In this document: positions 40,997 through 50,295 of the stretch, one piece after another
How the letters are laid out: each line of letters begins with the position of its first letter
How positions within the stretch are numbered: position 1 is the first letter of the stretch
Source of the DNA: JAHEKB01 sp049115575
GTDB lineage: Bacteria > Bacteroidota > Bacteroidia > NS11-12g > UBA9320
Assembly: GCA_049115575.1 (NCBI GenBank)
Contig: JAGDZU010000004.1
Span: forward strand, 62,001 to 126,000
Direction of reading: 5' to 3'
DNA: 64,000 nucleotides
The notes under the pieces: generated by a model
Seen by the model: the letters and a program-made list of their open reading frames with translations, nothing else
Told to the model about the DNA's origin: nothing
Databases searched by the model: none
Program-made: the position numbers and the translations under genes

Positions 40997-43396
40997 ATGA
41001 TCAACAAAGAAGACTTCAGAAAATACAAGAATCAATCTTACTTTCTTAAACTCAAAGAACTCGCATCTACAGATAGTGTTGACCCTTATAAATATCGAAT
41101 GATATTTTTTGGAGGAACCGGTGCAGTTGGAGGACAAGCAGTGATTGAAGTTCTACATGGTTTTCAATACATAGAGCGCAATCGCTATGCTCACAGCAAT
41201 CAGAGACCTGAACTTGTTATTACAGGTATAGATCTGAAACAAATAGACCAATTCTGTTCCAAGCTATATCAGGTCTTTGGTAAAGAAAACTTCAAATTGA
41301 TAAGCGAGGAAGGGGAAACTCCGACTTATATATTTGAAAACCTGGTTGTTCTGAACTTCAAAATTCTTCTAGCTTCTCCCAAATTCAAAAGTGATTTAGA
41401 CGCGGCCTTGCCTTCTTACAATACAGCTGAAGAAAAGATAGATTACTTAAAAGGCGAAGCATCCAAAATAACAGCTCCTTTTGAGGAGTTTGTTGAAGAA
41501 TATATCAAGGTAACAGGCATAAAAGGAATTCGCGCTGTATTTAGTGGCATTCCGATTCCAAGTGTGGCTACCTACCATTTTGAAGCCATTGATAGGTTGC
41601 TTGAAAAACATGGATTGGCAAAGGATGATCCAGACAAGCTGATTGAAAGAAGTATTAAAAGAGAGATTCTTAAAGGACTTGCTCAAGATTTCGGTAACAT
41701 CAAAGAAAAATACGCCGACGAAGTTCTTATAGCACACACCACTTCTGTAGGTGGCATGTATCAAATCATCAATGATGAGGCAGTAATAAAAACTGGTTAC
41801 GCTCACTCTTCTCTTGGCGATTTATTGAAAGAAAAGCAATTTTACGCCAATGAGTTAACCATACATTATTCCAATTTTGGATTAAAGAGTTTGGTAACCG
41901 CAGCGGCAATAGGTATTGATTACATATACCAAAAATCTACTCTGCCGCTTAGTAGTGGAGTATCAAGAAAATACCGCATGGCTAGTGAAGGAAGCAACCT
42001 TCCTTTTGACTTAAAGCTGGTTAAAGATGCAAATAGCGACAAACTGATTAATAAGGTATTTCCTTCTCAGAGGCTGAGTGCATCTCACCCAATAGTGGAT
42101 GATGCAGGCATTCCCGTTCCCAAAACGGATTATGATTTTGGCAATGATGAAGAAGAAGTTAAAACTTTAAACGTGTCTTATGCTTTACGCAGCGGAGAGA
42201 ATGGATTGTTCTCTCTAGACAACGCTTATGCCCTTTATTTAAACATGAAGATTGCCTCGCAAGAGGAATTGGCTCACGTTCTAGTTTATAATGCCTTTTT
42301 TGGTGATGATGAGCAAAAACCTTGGTTTGACGAGCATGGCATTTGCTATTATACCCAAACAGATAACTCCAGTTTAATCTTTGCGCTACTTAATAATAGA
42401 CGTGAGTTTAGAAACTACCAGACTTCCGCTTTTACACCTAAAGCTTTTCAGGAATTAGGTTCGTCTAAGCATCAAGCTGAATTACACACCAGTGCTTTAT
42501 TCATTCTACTGCATAAGTTAAAGAATATCAACCCAGCTCAGGTAAGCAAGACTATAACCTCAAAATACAACATCACCGAGGTGATGGAATTTGTAGACAA
42601 GAACACACCTACTTTGCTCATAGAGGATATAGTGAATTATGGCAAAGACAATGCTAAACTAGGTGCTGATTTCGCTGAGCTTTTTGAGCTGAAGACTGCG
42701 GATGATATTGCTGGCTTTGTTGGGTTTAAAGGCGAACTACATGGTTTTATTAGAACTTTCTTTGACCATTTATTAACTATAGTCAACGACACTATCAATG
42801 CTATTACCTCTTTAGGAACACCAATCATCTATACCAATAGCAAAGGAAAAGACGTCATTCTTTCCGGACCGTATTTCGCTCCACTGGATCTGATCATCAA
42901 AGACAATTTTACTTTACTAGAGTACATCTTGGAGGAAAGTGTGAATTACAAAATGAATCAGAATGACTTCCTTGAGTGGGTGATTTGTAACAACGGATTA
43001 GCAGATATGAGACCTAAAGCCGTATTCAATACAGCTAAAATTTATCAGCAGGGATTGGTAGATGCAATTAGAGTTTGTGATAACATTGAAGACTTCAGAA
43101 AACTAGTAAATACCCTAAAGCAGAAAAACGGACACAACCTCCGTGAAAACTATCATTATAGCACAAGCGGTCTAGTGGCGTATACCGGAAGAATCCTTGG
43201 ACTTTATGAGCAAATTTCAAATTTTGACTTAAGTTTAGGAACTTTAAATGGTTGGAAAGCTCTTTTCCCGGTTGATTCCAACAATAATCACCCATTGATT
43301 CCTGGTCTTGTGGAGGCAATGAGAATGTATAGTGAAGGTTTGGGTAAAATTACTGGCTCAGAATTCCTATACCCTAAATATGGATATTTTGATTGA
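40997..43396 (+). CDS. large Rossmann-like protein of unknown function
   Basis: I do not recognise this 799-residue protein. The N-terminus has a dinucleotide-binding look: a strand MIFFGG followed by GGTGAVGGQAVI (about 39-50) and later strands ending ELVITGIDL. A possible second sheet element is GIRAVFSGIPIPSVATYHF. The remainder is long, mainly helical, and contains FGDDEQKPWFDEHGICYYTQ, VILSGPYFAPLDL and YHYSTSGLVAYTGRILG, with no known catalytic motif. No signal or membrane segment, so it is cytoplasmic. A putative promoter precedes it, and the beta-lactamase gene follows within 5 bases. It could be an NAD(P)-dependent dehydrogenase or isomerase, but that is inference from the N-terminus. 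Confidence 0.75.
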   Translation: MINKEDFRKYKNQSYFLKLKELASTDSVDPYKYRMIFFGGTGAVGGQAVIEVLHGFQYIERNRYAHSNQRPELVITGIDLKQIDQFCSKLYQVFGKENFKLISEEGETPTYIFENLVVLNFKILLASPKFKSDLDAALPSYNTAEEKIDYLKGEASKITAPFEEFVEEYIKVTGIKGIRAVFSGIPIPSVATYHFEAIDRLLEKHGLAKDDPDKLIERSIKREILKGLAQDFGNIKEKYADEVLIAHTTSVGGMYQIINDEAVIKTGYAHSSLGDLLKEKQFYANELTIHYSNFGLKSLVTAAAIGIDYIYQKSTLPLSSGVSRKYRMASEGSNLPFDLKLVKDANSDKLINKVFPSQRLSASHPIVDDAGIPVPKTDYDFGNDEEEVKTLNVSYALRSGENGLFSLDNAYALYLNMKIASQEELAHVLVYNAFFGDDEQKPWFDEHGICYYTQTDNSSLIFALLNNRREFRNYQTSAFTPKAFQELGSSKHQAELHTSALFILLHKLKNINPAQVSKTITSKYNITEVMEFVDKNTPTLLIEDIVNYGKDNAKLGADFAELFELKTADDIAGFVGFKGELHGFIRTFFDHLLTIVNDTINAITSLGTPIIYTNSKGKDVILSGPYFAPLDLIIKDNFTLLEYILEESVNYKMNQNDFLEWVICNNGLADMRPKAVFNTAKIYQQGLVDAIRVCDNIEDFRKLVNTLKQKNGHNLRENYHYSTSGLVAYTGRILGLYEQISNFDLSLGTLNGWKALFPVDSNNNHPLIPGLVEAMRMYSEGLGKITGSEFLYPKYGYFD

Positions 43397-43401
43397 TTAG
43401 A

Positions 43402-44268
43402 ATGAGAACTCTATTGCTCCTATGTTTTTGTATTTCTCTGCTTGCTTGCACTCAGCAACAATCAGAGAAGAACCACGAACAATCTGAAAAGGAGCATGAA
43501 GATATTTATTCATCAATAGAGTTCCCTCAATTCCAGTCTATTCTGGATAGTGCGCAAGTAGAAGGGAGTATACTCATTCTAGACTTACATGATAAGAAAT
43601 TCTATTCAAACAACTTTGATTGGGCTTCAGAAGGCAGACTACCTGCCTCAACTTTTAAGATAGCTAATTCAATTATTGCACTTGAGTCAGGGGTGGTTGA
43701 GGATGACAGTACATTATTTCCGTGGAACGGCCAACCAAGAAGGATGAAGATCTGGGAAAAGGACTTGATTTTCAAACAGGCTTTTCATGTTTCTTGTGTT
43801 CCTTGCTACCAAGAGGTGGCTAGAAATATTGGAGTAGGCCGAATGCGTGAATACTTAAACAAGTTCAACTATGGAGATATGAAGGTAGATTCAAACAGCA
43901 TAGATGTTTTCTGGCTTGAAGGGGAATCACAAATTTCTCAATACCAACAAATTGAATTCCTAAAGAATTTCTACCAAGATGAATTAGCAATATCAGCTCG
44001 AACAAAAAGCATCATGTCTAAATTGATGGTGATAGAAAAAAACGATGAGTATATACTCAGTGGCAAAACTGGATGGTCTATAAGAAACGGCCATAATAAT
44101 GGTTGGTTTGTGGGTTACATTGAGTATAAATCCAAGATGTACTTCTTTGCTACCAATGTTTCTCCACAAGAAGAGTTTAACATGAAAATGTTTCCAGTCA
44201 TAAGAAAGAATGTTACTTTCAAGGCCTTGGAACATCTGAGATCGGAAAGTTCAAGCGCTATTAATTAA
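43402..44268 (+). CDS. class D beta-lactamase, lipoprotein
   Basis: Serine beta-lactamase of the OXA (class D) type. Numbering follows the TTG-started reading from 43393; I chose the ATG at 43402, which gives a clean signal MRTLLLLCFCISLLAC. After the signal, Cys19 is followed by a Gln/Glu/His-rich linker (about 20-40). Catalytic motifs are STFK (Ser86-Lys89, Lys carbamylated in the family), SCV (134-136), YGD at 160-162 in place of YGN, and KTGW (225-228). FNYGD and KTGWSIRNG fit class D, so it probably hydrolyses penicillins or oxacillin-like drugs. A lipid-anchored form is unusual for OXA enzymes. It may be co-transcribed with the gene upstream. Confidence 0.88.
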   Translation: MRTLLLLCFCISLLACTQQQSEKNHEQSEKEHEDIYSSIEFPQFQSILDSAQVEGSILILDLHDKKFYSNNFDWASEGRLPASTFKIANSIIALESGVVEDDSTLFPWNGQPRRMKIWEKDLIFKQAFHVSCVPCYQEVARNIGVGRMREYLNKFNYGDMKVDSNSIDVFWLEGESQISQYQQIEFLKNFYQDELAISARTKSIMSKLMVIEKNDEYILSGKTGWSIRNGHNNGWFVGYIEYKSKMYFFATNVSPQEEFNMKMFPVIRKNVTFKALEHLRSESSSAIN

Positions 44269-44271
44269 GAC

Positions 44272-44445
44272 ATGAAAAAGGAAAACAAACTGGGAGTTGG
44301 AATTGCATTAGGTGCCGGAATCGGAACAGCTTTAGGAGTTGCCACCAAGAATATAGGAATGTGGATTGCCATTGGAGTTGCTATTGGTGCTGCAATAGGA
44401 ACAGCTTTAATGCAACAAGAAAGCAAAAAAGACAAAGAAGATTAA
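44272..44445 (+). CDS. small glycine-zipper membrane protein
   Basis: ATG-started ORF of 57 residues, in a gap after the beta-lactamase. The basic N-terminus MKKENKLG is followed by two hydrophobic stretches (8-22 and 30-46) rich in Gly at four-residue spacing (GVGIALGAGIGTALG, GVAIGAAIGTALM), then a charged tail ESKKDKED. This is the glycine-zipper pattern of small membrane proteins found widely in Bacteroidota. No function is known. The ATG lies 3 bases after the beta-lactamase stop, so they may share a transcript. Confidence 0.72.
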   Translation: MKKENKLGVGIALGAGIGTALGVATKNIGMWIAIGVAIGAAIGTALMQQESKKDKED

Positions 44446-44613
44446 GTCGTGTTAGTACTTTAACATCTGAGCAATACATCCATCTTCAAAACACATTATT
44501 GAGCAAAACAACATCAAATGCATTGACAGCATTTATACTTATTGGTTGTTTCATTTAGGTCATCAAGCCGAAGCTAGGATGATAATTAAAAGAAAACCTT
44601 TTATACTTGGAGA

Positions 44614-45495
44614 ATGAAACCTTTAAGGAGATTGAAGTTCATTCTGCTTGTTGTATTTCTAGTCTTTGCAACTGAATCTTGCAAAAAAGATAATACCACT
44701 CCAGACTGTGATCTAACTGTTATCTTAACGGATACTTCTCTACTAAATGTGGCTTATGGTACAGAAGGCAGGCAAGTATATGATATACATTTACCTGCTA
44801 ATAGAACTATGAGTACTCCAGTAATACTTATGATTCATGGTGGCGCATGGAGAGCCGGGCAGAAAGAAGATTTTAATTCCTACATAAACATAATACAGTC
44901 TAAATGGGACAGTGTAGCCATAGTTACAATGAACTACAGACTGGCGAGCAATGTAGATAGCATCCACCACGATGAAATGATGGAAGACATTAATTCAGTA
45001 GTGAATCATTTAAACTCCAATAAATCTTCATACCATATTTCAAATAAGCTGGCTATTATGGGTGCCAGTGCTGGAGGCCAGTTAGCTATGATATATGCTT
45101 ATAAATACAACACTGAGATTAAATGTGTTGGAAGCATCTTTGGACCAACAATCATGAATGATTGGAGTTGGTATAACAGCAACAATGTATTTCTTGGAGG
45201 TTATGTTGGTGATATTTTAGCACAGTATGTTGGTCAAACCTGGGATACAACCGCATACAAAGCAGTAAGCCCATACTGGAACGTAAGCAGTAGTACACAA
45301 CCCACTATTATTTTTCACGGCAGTTTAGACCCTATAGTGCCTACTTATCACAGTCAGTGGCTGCACGGCAAGCTGAACAGTTTGTCTGTTGTAAATGAAT
45401 ATCATGAATACGTTGCATTCCACAGCTTTGATAGCAATCAATCCAATGATGTGTTGACAAAATTAGTGGCCTTTTTCAAGAGCCATTTAGAATAG
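44614..45495 (+). CDS. alpha/beta-hydrolase lipoprotein (esterase/lipase-like)
   Basis: Secreted lipoprotein of 293 residues (signal ending FATESC, Cys23) with an alpha/beta-hydrolase fold. Oxyanion motif HGGAW, nucleophile elbow GASAGG (Ser in GXSXG), catalytic Asp in GSLDPIVP and His in AFHSFD are all in order, resembling the BD-FAE/acetyl-esterase group. Substrate is unknown, though esters of acylated sugars are typical. It is a single gene, followed by a short palindromic hairpin and the convergent ftsZ. Confidence 0.87.
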   Translation: MKPLRRLKFILLVVFLVFATESCKKDNTTPDCDLTVILTDTSLLNVAYGTEGRQVYDIHLPANRTMSTPVILMIHGGAWRAGQKEDFNSYINIIQSKWDSVAIVTMNYRLASNVDSIHHDEMMEDINSVVNHLNSNKSSYHISNKLAIMGASAGGQLAMIYAYKYNTEIKCVGSIFGPTIMNDWSWYNSNNVFLGGYVGDILAQYVGQTWDTTAYKAVSPYWNVSSSTQPTIIFHGSLDPIVPTYHSQWLHGKLNSLSVVNEYHEYVAFHSFDSNQSNDVLTKLVAFFKSHLE

Positions 45496-45496
45496 C

Positions 45497-45514
45497 AGAA
45501 TCACGAGTGATTCT
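45497..45514. terminator. palindromic hairpin between convergent hydrolase and ftsZ
   Basis: AGAATCAC and GTGATTCT form a perfect eight-base stem with a two-base loop (effectively seven pairs around a tetraloop). The plus-strand flank is pyrimidine-rich (CTCCTTTATCTCTTT). It is the only gap in the window between convergent genes longer than a few bases, so it may end either transcript. T-runs are imperfect. Confidence 0.42.
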
Positions 45515-45532
45515 CCTTTATCTCTTTCGGTG

Positions 45533-46903
45533 TTAATCTACGTTGTCGTGCAGAAATGAATTATTCTGCCTGAGCTCTGGTTTCTTATCTGGCTCTTCTA
45601 CCAAAGATGTTCTAGATATTTCAGAGTCCGAAGAATGAGGCTTGTCTTCTAAATTCACACCTTTGCGAATATAGGCGGGTACATTTTCCAATTCTTCTAT
45701 TCCTTCATCTTTCTGAGCAGTCTCATTTAAGTCTTTAAGATAACGCATACGTTTTTTCATTTCCTCTATTTTCAGATCTGCCATTTGGCTTTCAGACTGC
45801 TCCTGAGTTTCCTCATTTATAACATCAAAAATGGTAGTCTGCTTTTTAACAGCTGCATCTTCTTCAAGATCTAAAGGGTCTACCTGAAACTCTACTTCTT
45901 GCTCTGTTTCCTCTTCTTGATTCACGATATATCTATTCTCTTTGCGGTCAAAACCTGTAGCAATAACTGTTACTGAGATATCTCGTCCCAATTTAGAGTC
46001 ATAACACAAACCACATTTAAGGCTTGCATCCATGCCAGCCTCTTCTTGTAGAAATTCATTAATAGCTGCATATTCATCCATGGTAGCCTCTTCGTCTCCA
46101 TAGCTGATATTTACCAACAAATCGCTTGCTCCTTTAATTTTACTATCGTCTAGCAATGGTGAATTAAGTGCCATATTCACAGCCCGCATAGCTCTGTCTT
46201 CTCCTTCTGCTAAACCAATACCCATAATAGATACTCCACTATTGGTCATAGCGGTTTTTACATCTTCAAAGTCAACATTTATGCTACCGGCTATAGTTAT
46301 AATTTCTGCTATACCCTTAGCCGCAGTAGTTAACACATTATCTGCATGACCAAAAGCTCTTGAAATTGGCAGATTGCCAAATATGTCTTTGATTCTATCA
46401 TTGGAAATTACCAATAGAGAATCAACAGCATCTCTCATTTCGTGTATACCTTCAAATGCAGCATCGCACCTGCGATTACCTTCGAATGTAAATGGAGTTG
46501 TTACTATGCCAACTGTAAGTATACCCATGTCTTTGGCTGCTTTAGCCAAAACAGGTGCGGCTCCTGTTCCAGTTCCACCGCCCATACCAGCAGTGACAAA
46601 TACCATTTGAGTATTTACACCAAGGGTATCAATAATATCTTTAATATTTTCTTCAGCGGCTTTTTTTCCAACTTCTGGATTTGAACCCGCTCCTCTTCCT
46701 TCGGTTAGGGAACTGCCAATTTGAATTTTGTTGGGTATAGGGCTGCTTTCCAGTGCTTGCGCATCTGTGTTGCAGATGAAGAAATCCACACCAGTGATTC
46801 CCTCTCTATACATATGGTTCACGGCATTTCCACCGCCACCACCAACACCAATTACTTTAATTATGGAAGATTTTTCCTTTGGTAACTCAAATGTAAAACT
46901 CAT
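45533..46903 (-). CDS. ftsZ: cell division protein FtsZ
   Basis: Tubulin-like GTPase that forms the division ring. The GTP-binding motif GGGTGTG is at 108-114, GVGGGGGNAVNHM is near the N-terminus, and the T7 loop appears as NVDFEDVKTAMTNSG. At 456 residues it is longer than the E. coli protein: a linker of about 120 acidic residues follows the core, with a NVPAYIRKGVNL segment and a tail ending LHDNVD. It is the last gene of the dcw cluster, 6 bases after ftsA. Confidence 0.97.
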   Translation of the reverse strand: MSFTFELPKEKSSIIKVIGVGGGGGNAVNHMYREGITGVDFFICNTDAQALESSPIPNKIQIGSSLTEGRGAGSNPEVGKKAAEENIKDIIDTLGVNTQMVFVTAGMGGGTGTGAAPVLAKAAKDMGILTVGIVTTPFTFEGNRRCDAAFEGIHEMRDAVDSLLVISNDRIKDIFGNLPISRAFGHADNVLTTAAKGIAEIITIAGSINVDFEDVKTAMTNSGVSIMGIGLAEGEDRAMRAVNMALNSPLLDDSKIKGASDLLVNISYGDEEATMDEYAAINEFLQEEAGMDASLKCGLCYDSKLGRDISVTVIATGFDRKENRYIVNQEEETEQEVEFQVDPLDLEEDAAVKKQTTIFDVINEETQEQSESQMADLKIEEMKKRMRYLKDLNETAQKDEGIEELENVPAYIRKGVNLEDKPHSSDSEISRTSLVEEPDKKPELRQNNSFLHDNVD

Positions 46904-46909
46904 AAAATT

Positions 46910-48193
46910 CTATTTAAAGTCAGTTACGTCGGCCTCGTCTTTCAACCAGTCCTTAATTCGATCAAATAGGGCCTTCTTACTTTTTTCACTTTGACCCAGA
47001 TCTATAGCTAAGCTCTCATTATCTGAGAATCGAGCATCTTCTAATCCTCTCAGTACCAGTCCCACTCCAGTGGCATAAATAGGGCTTTTCACCTCTTCTA
47101 CCATGCCCTTAGACAAGTGCTCGGTTGGATATCCTATTCTAGCATCTAATCCCGTTACGAATTCTGCTAGTTGTGCTATATGTTTCAATTGAGATCCTCC
47201 TCCTGTGAGTACAATACCACCGGCGAGTTTCTTCTTCATATTAGAAGCCTTGATTTCATAGTATACTAGTTCTAGTATCTCTTCAATTCTTGCTTGTATA
47301 ATTCTAGCTAAGTTCTTAATCGCTATTTCTTTAGGTTCCCTTCCTCTAATTCCAGGTATGCTCACAATTTCGCTGTCTGATAATTCATTAGCTAGTGCGC
47401 TTCCGAATTTTACTTTCAGCAATTCAGCATGAGCTTTCATAACATTACAACCTTCTTTTATGTCCTCAGTTATAATGTTTCCACCATAAGGAATGACAGC
47501 TGTGTGTTTAATTATGTTCTCGTGGAAGATGGCCACATCAGTGGTTCCGCCTCCTATATCCACCAAAACTACCCCTGCTTCCAATTCTTCAGGACTCAGA
47601 ACAGATTCAGAAGAAGCTAGAGGTTCTAATGCCAGATCAGCCACTTTTAGTTCTGACTTCTCTACGCATTTATATATGTTTTTTGCTGCAGTTATTTGCC
47701 CAGTGATAATATGGAAGTTTCCTTCTAGCTTTACACCAGCCATACCAACTGGGTCTACTATTCCAGGTTCGTCATCTACAGAATAGTCTTGTGGCAATAC
47801 ATGAATGATTTTATCTCCTGGCTTAACAGCTAACTTGAACATATCTGTTTCCAGTTTCTTCAAATCCTCATTATTAATTTCAGCTTCACCATCATTTCTA
47901 ATAATCATTCCTCTGTGCTGTAAGCTATTGATATGAGCACCTGCAATTCCTACATGAACTCGTTTAATTTCCACATTAGATTTTTCAGATGCATCTTTTA
48001 CAGCTTGATGTATTGCGGCTACCGTCTTATCTATATTAGAAACCACTCCTCTGGTTACTCCTCCGTGAGCAGCAACTTTTCCCATTCCCAGGATATCTAC
48101 TTTTCCAAACTCATTAGCTCTTCCTACTATGGCACACACCTTTGTGGTTCCAATATCTAGGCCTACTACAATCTTTTCTTTTGATTCTTCCAT
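46910..48193 (-). CDS. ftsA: cell division protein FtsA
   Basis: Actin-like protein that tethers FtsZ to the membrane. The 427-residue sequence begins VVGLDIGTTKVCAIVG, with VVLVDIGGGTTDVAIFHEN and the IVLTGGGSQLKHI phosphate-2 motif, and a C-terminal stretch (ALFDRIKDWLKDEADV) that fits the amphipathic membrane-targeting helix region. It lies between ftsQ and ftsZ in the standard order. Confidence 0.97.
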   Translation of the reverse strand: MEESKEKIVVGLDIGTTKVCAIVGRANEFGKVDILGMGKVAAHGGVTRGVVSNIDKTVAAIHQAVKDASEKSNVEIKRVHVGIAGAHINSLQHRGMIIRNDGEAEINNEDLKKLETDMFKLAVKPGDKIIHVLPQDYSVDDEPGIVDPVGMAGVKLEGNFHIITGQITAAKNIYKCVEKSELKVADLALEPLASSESVLSPEELEAGVVLVDIGGGTTDVAIFHENIIKHTAVIPYGGNIITEDIKEGCNVMKAHAELLKVKFGSALANELSDSEIVSIPGIRGREPKEIAIKNLARIIQARIEEILELVYYEIKASNMKKKLAGGIVLTGGGSQLKHIAQLAEFVTGLDARIGYPTEHLSKGMVEEVKSPIYATGVGLVLRGLEDARFSDNESLAIDLGQSEKSKKALFDRIKDWLKDEADVTDFK

Positions 48194-48197
48194 CTGA

Positions 48198-48938
48198 TTA
48201 ACTACAAACTATTTGATTCGCAAACTTTAAATTGATGGTTTTGTACTTGTCCCAACCAACCCTCTTCATTCCGTGTTTATAGAATTGTTCCAATCTATAA
48301 AACTTGTCTTCCAGTTCTGTGGCATCTCCAAAGATGACCTGTTGCGAACTGAGTTTGGGTATCAGGATGAGATCTCCTCCATCTGTTACAAATATCTGCT
48401 CTGTTATCGCCTCGGCGAAGGGGTTTTCTTGCACATAGCGAGCAAGGGTGTATACTTTCTTAATCATAGATTCAGAAAGATGACCACTTGCTATGATAAC
48501 CCTTGGTGAATTGTACTCACCCCATGAAATCTTAGCACCAGTATAATCCAAAAAATAGGATTCATTCTCATTGCTGTAAATCCTCAATATTGGAATTCGT
48601 TGATCTATGTCTATCTGAAGCTCCCCTCCCAATTGAAAACTCACCTCTGCTTTGGCCACAACATCCATAGCCAATAATTGCTTCTCAATATCCGCCAGAT
48701 CAATATTGGCAGAAGGCACTCCTATTAAACCCCCGCTATACCACTGCATGAGTTTATCTTCTATCATAGCGCGGTTTATCATTTGCCTATCTGAAGGAAC
48801 ACTTATGTTTATGTCTATATCCGTACAGACTTGCTTTAGATGCTTAGCGCGCAGACTCACCAATAAAAAGATAAGTAATCCTATGGCCACCACATAAAGA
48901 GTCTTTCTGAGATATAGTTGCCAATTTATCTTAGCCAT
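48198..48938 (-). CDS. ftsQ: cell division protein FtsQ
   Basis: Single-pass division protein linking the FtsBL module and peptidoglycan synthases. The 246-residue protein has one N-terminal helix (about 12-28), then DINISVPSDRQMINRAMIEDKL and a POTRA-like domain (about 38-110, with SANIDLADIEKQLLAMDVV), then a beta domain (WDKYKTINLKFANQIVCS at the end). Sequence conservation is low as usual; the position between murC and ftsA makes the call firm. It overlaps murC by 8 bases. Confidence 0.93.
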   Translation of the reverse strand: MAKINWQLYLRKTLYVVAIGLLIFLLVSLRAKHLKQVCTDIDINISVPSDRQMINRAMIEDKLMQWYSGGLIGVPSANIDLADIEKQLLAMDVVAKAEVSFQLGGELQIDIDQRIPILRIYSNENESYFLDYTGAKISWGEYNSPRVIIASGHLSESMIKKVYTLARYVQENPFAEAITEQIFVTDGGDLILIPKLSSQQVIFGDATELEDKFYRLEQFYKHGMKRVGWDKYKTINLKFANQIVCS

Positions 48939-50295
48939 GGTATTTTTCTTTTAAAGGTTGTACCAAGCGGTCAATATCTCCAGCACCCAAAGTGAGCAGT
49001 ACATCAATTTTGTCAAACTCTAATTGATTAAACAGCTGATCTTTTTCTACCAAATGCTTATTGGGCATATCTATGAGTTCAAACAGAAATTTGGAGCTCA
49101 CCCCTTCTATAGGTTTTTCTCTAGCGGGATAAATTGGCAGGAGGTATAACTCGTCTAAAGCTTGTAAGCTTTGAGCAAAGTCAGCTGCAAAATCATTGGT
49201 TCTGCTGTATAAGTGTGGTTGAAAAATACCTACAATCTTCTTGTGTGGAAATAGTTCTCTTACGGAAGAAATAATGGAATCTAACTCTGAAGGATGGTGA
49301 GCATAATCATCTATAAAGACTAAATCTTCTTCCTTAACAATGAATTCAAATCTTCGCTTAATACCCTTAAATTCGGCCAAGCCTTTTTTAATAATCTCTT
49401 CAGAAATATCTGCCTTTGAGCAAATCACAGCAGCGGCTACAGCATTTTCAAGATTGTGGATACCGGGAATGTTCAAGTAGAGGTCTTTCATTAGAATATG
49501 ATCTCCTTCAACTATACTGAAATAGGTGCCATTTTGCTCCCATCTTATAGCTGTAGCGTGATAATCACCAAGTACATTACTTGCGGCATAATTCGCTGAT
49601 TTAATATCCAATTCACTTTGCATGGATTGTAGCAAATTGTCTTTGTCCAATTTAGACGCAAACTGACTAAAAGTGGCTTGAATCTCTTGTGCCGTACCGT
49701 ATATATCTAAATGATCAGAATCAGTGGATGTGATTACCGCCCAAGTTGGATTGAGTTCTAAAAATGATCGATCATATTCATCCGCTTCTGTTATGCTATA
49801 GTGAGCCCCTTCGCCTTCTTGATGATAGAAATTGGAGCCTAAATCCGCTGATATTCCACCAAGAAAAGCAGTAAACCTCTTGTTCGATCTCATGAAAATG
49901 GCAGCTACCATAGAACTGGTTGTTGTCTTTCCATGGGTTCCTGCAACAGAAATATTTAGACTGTCATCAGTAACCATTCCTAAGACCTTAGACCTTTTGA
50001 ACAAATCAAACTGACCTAAGGTGAAGTACTGAAATATGATATTCTCGTTAGGTATAGCTGGAGTATAGACTATCAGTGATTGTTCTTTATTCTCTCTGAT
50101 TTCAATTGGAATCTTTTCAACTTCGTCTTCAAATTGTATCTCCACTCCCTCTGCCATTAATTCATTAATCAACGGACTTGGAGTTTTATCATAACCGTAA
50201 ACTTTCTTACCCATTGCATTAAAGAACCGGGCCAGAGCACTCATTCCAATCCCTCCAACTCCAATTAAATAGTAATATGTATATACCTTATTCAA
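48931..50295 (-). CDS. murC: UDP-N-acetylmuramate--L-alanine ligase
   Basis: MurC adds L-alanine to UDP-MurNAc. The 454-residue protein has the N-terminal GVGGIGMSALAR site, the ATP loop GTHGKTTTS (119-127), SITEADEYDRSFLELNP and DDYAHHPSELDSI. It overlaps ftsQ and murG by 8 bases each. Normal length. Confidence 0.97.
   Translation of the reverse strand: MNKVYTYYYLIGVGGIGMSALARFFNAMGKKVYGYDKTPSPLINELMAEGVEIQFEDEVEKIPIEIRENKEQSLIVYTPAIPNENIIFQYFTLGQFDLFKRSKVLGMVTDDSLNISVAGTHGKTTTSSMVAAIFMRSNKRFTAFLGGISADLGSNFYHQEGEGAHYSITEADEYDRSFLELNPTWAVITSTDSDHLDIYGTAQEIQATFSQFASKLDKDNLLQSMQSELDIKSANYAASNVLGDYHATAIRWEQNGTYFSIVEGDHILMKDLYLNIPGIHNLENAVAAAVICSKADISEEIIKKGLAEFKGIKRRFEFIVKEEDLVFIDDYAHHPSELDSIISSVRELFPHKKIVGIFQPHLYSRTNDFAADFAQSLQALDELYLLPIYPAREKPIEGVSSKFLFELIDMPNKHLVEKDQLFNQLEFDKIDVLLTLGAGDIDRLVQPLKEKYHG

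Noticed and set aside
44361..44558. Plus-strand ORF of 65 codons
   Set aside because: Out of frame with the better small glycine-zipper gene it overlaps, and has no family-like composition.
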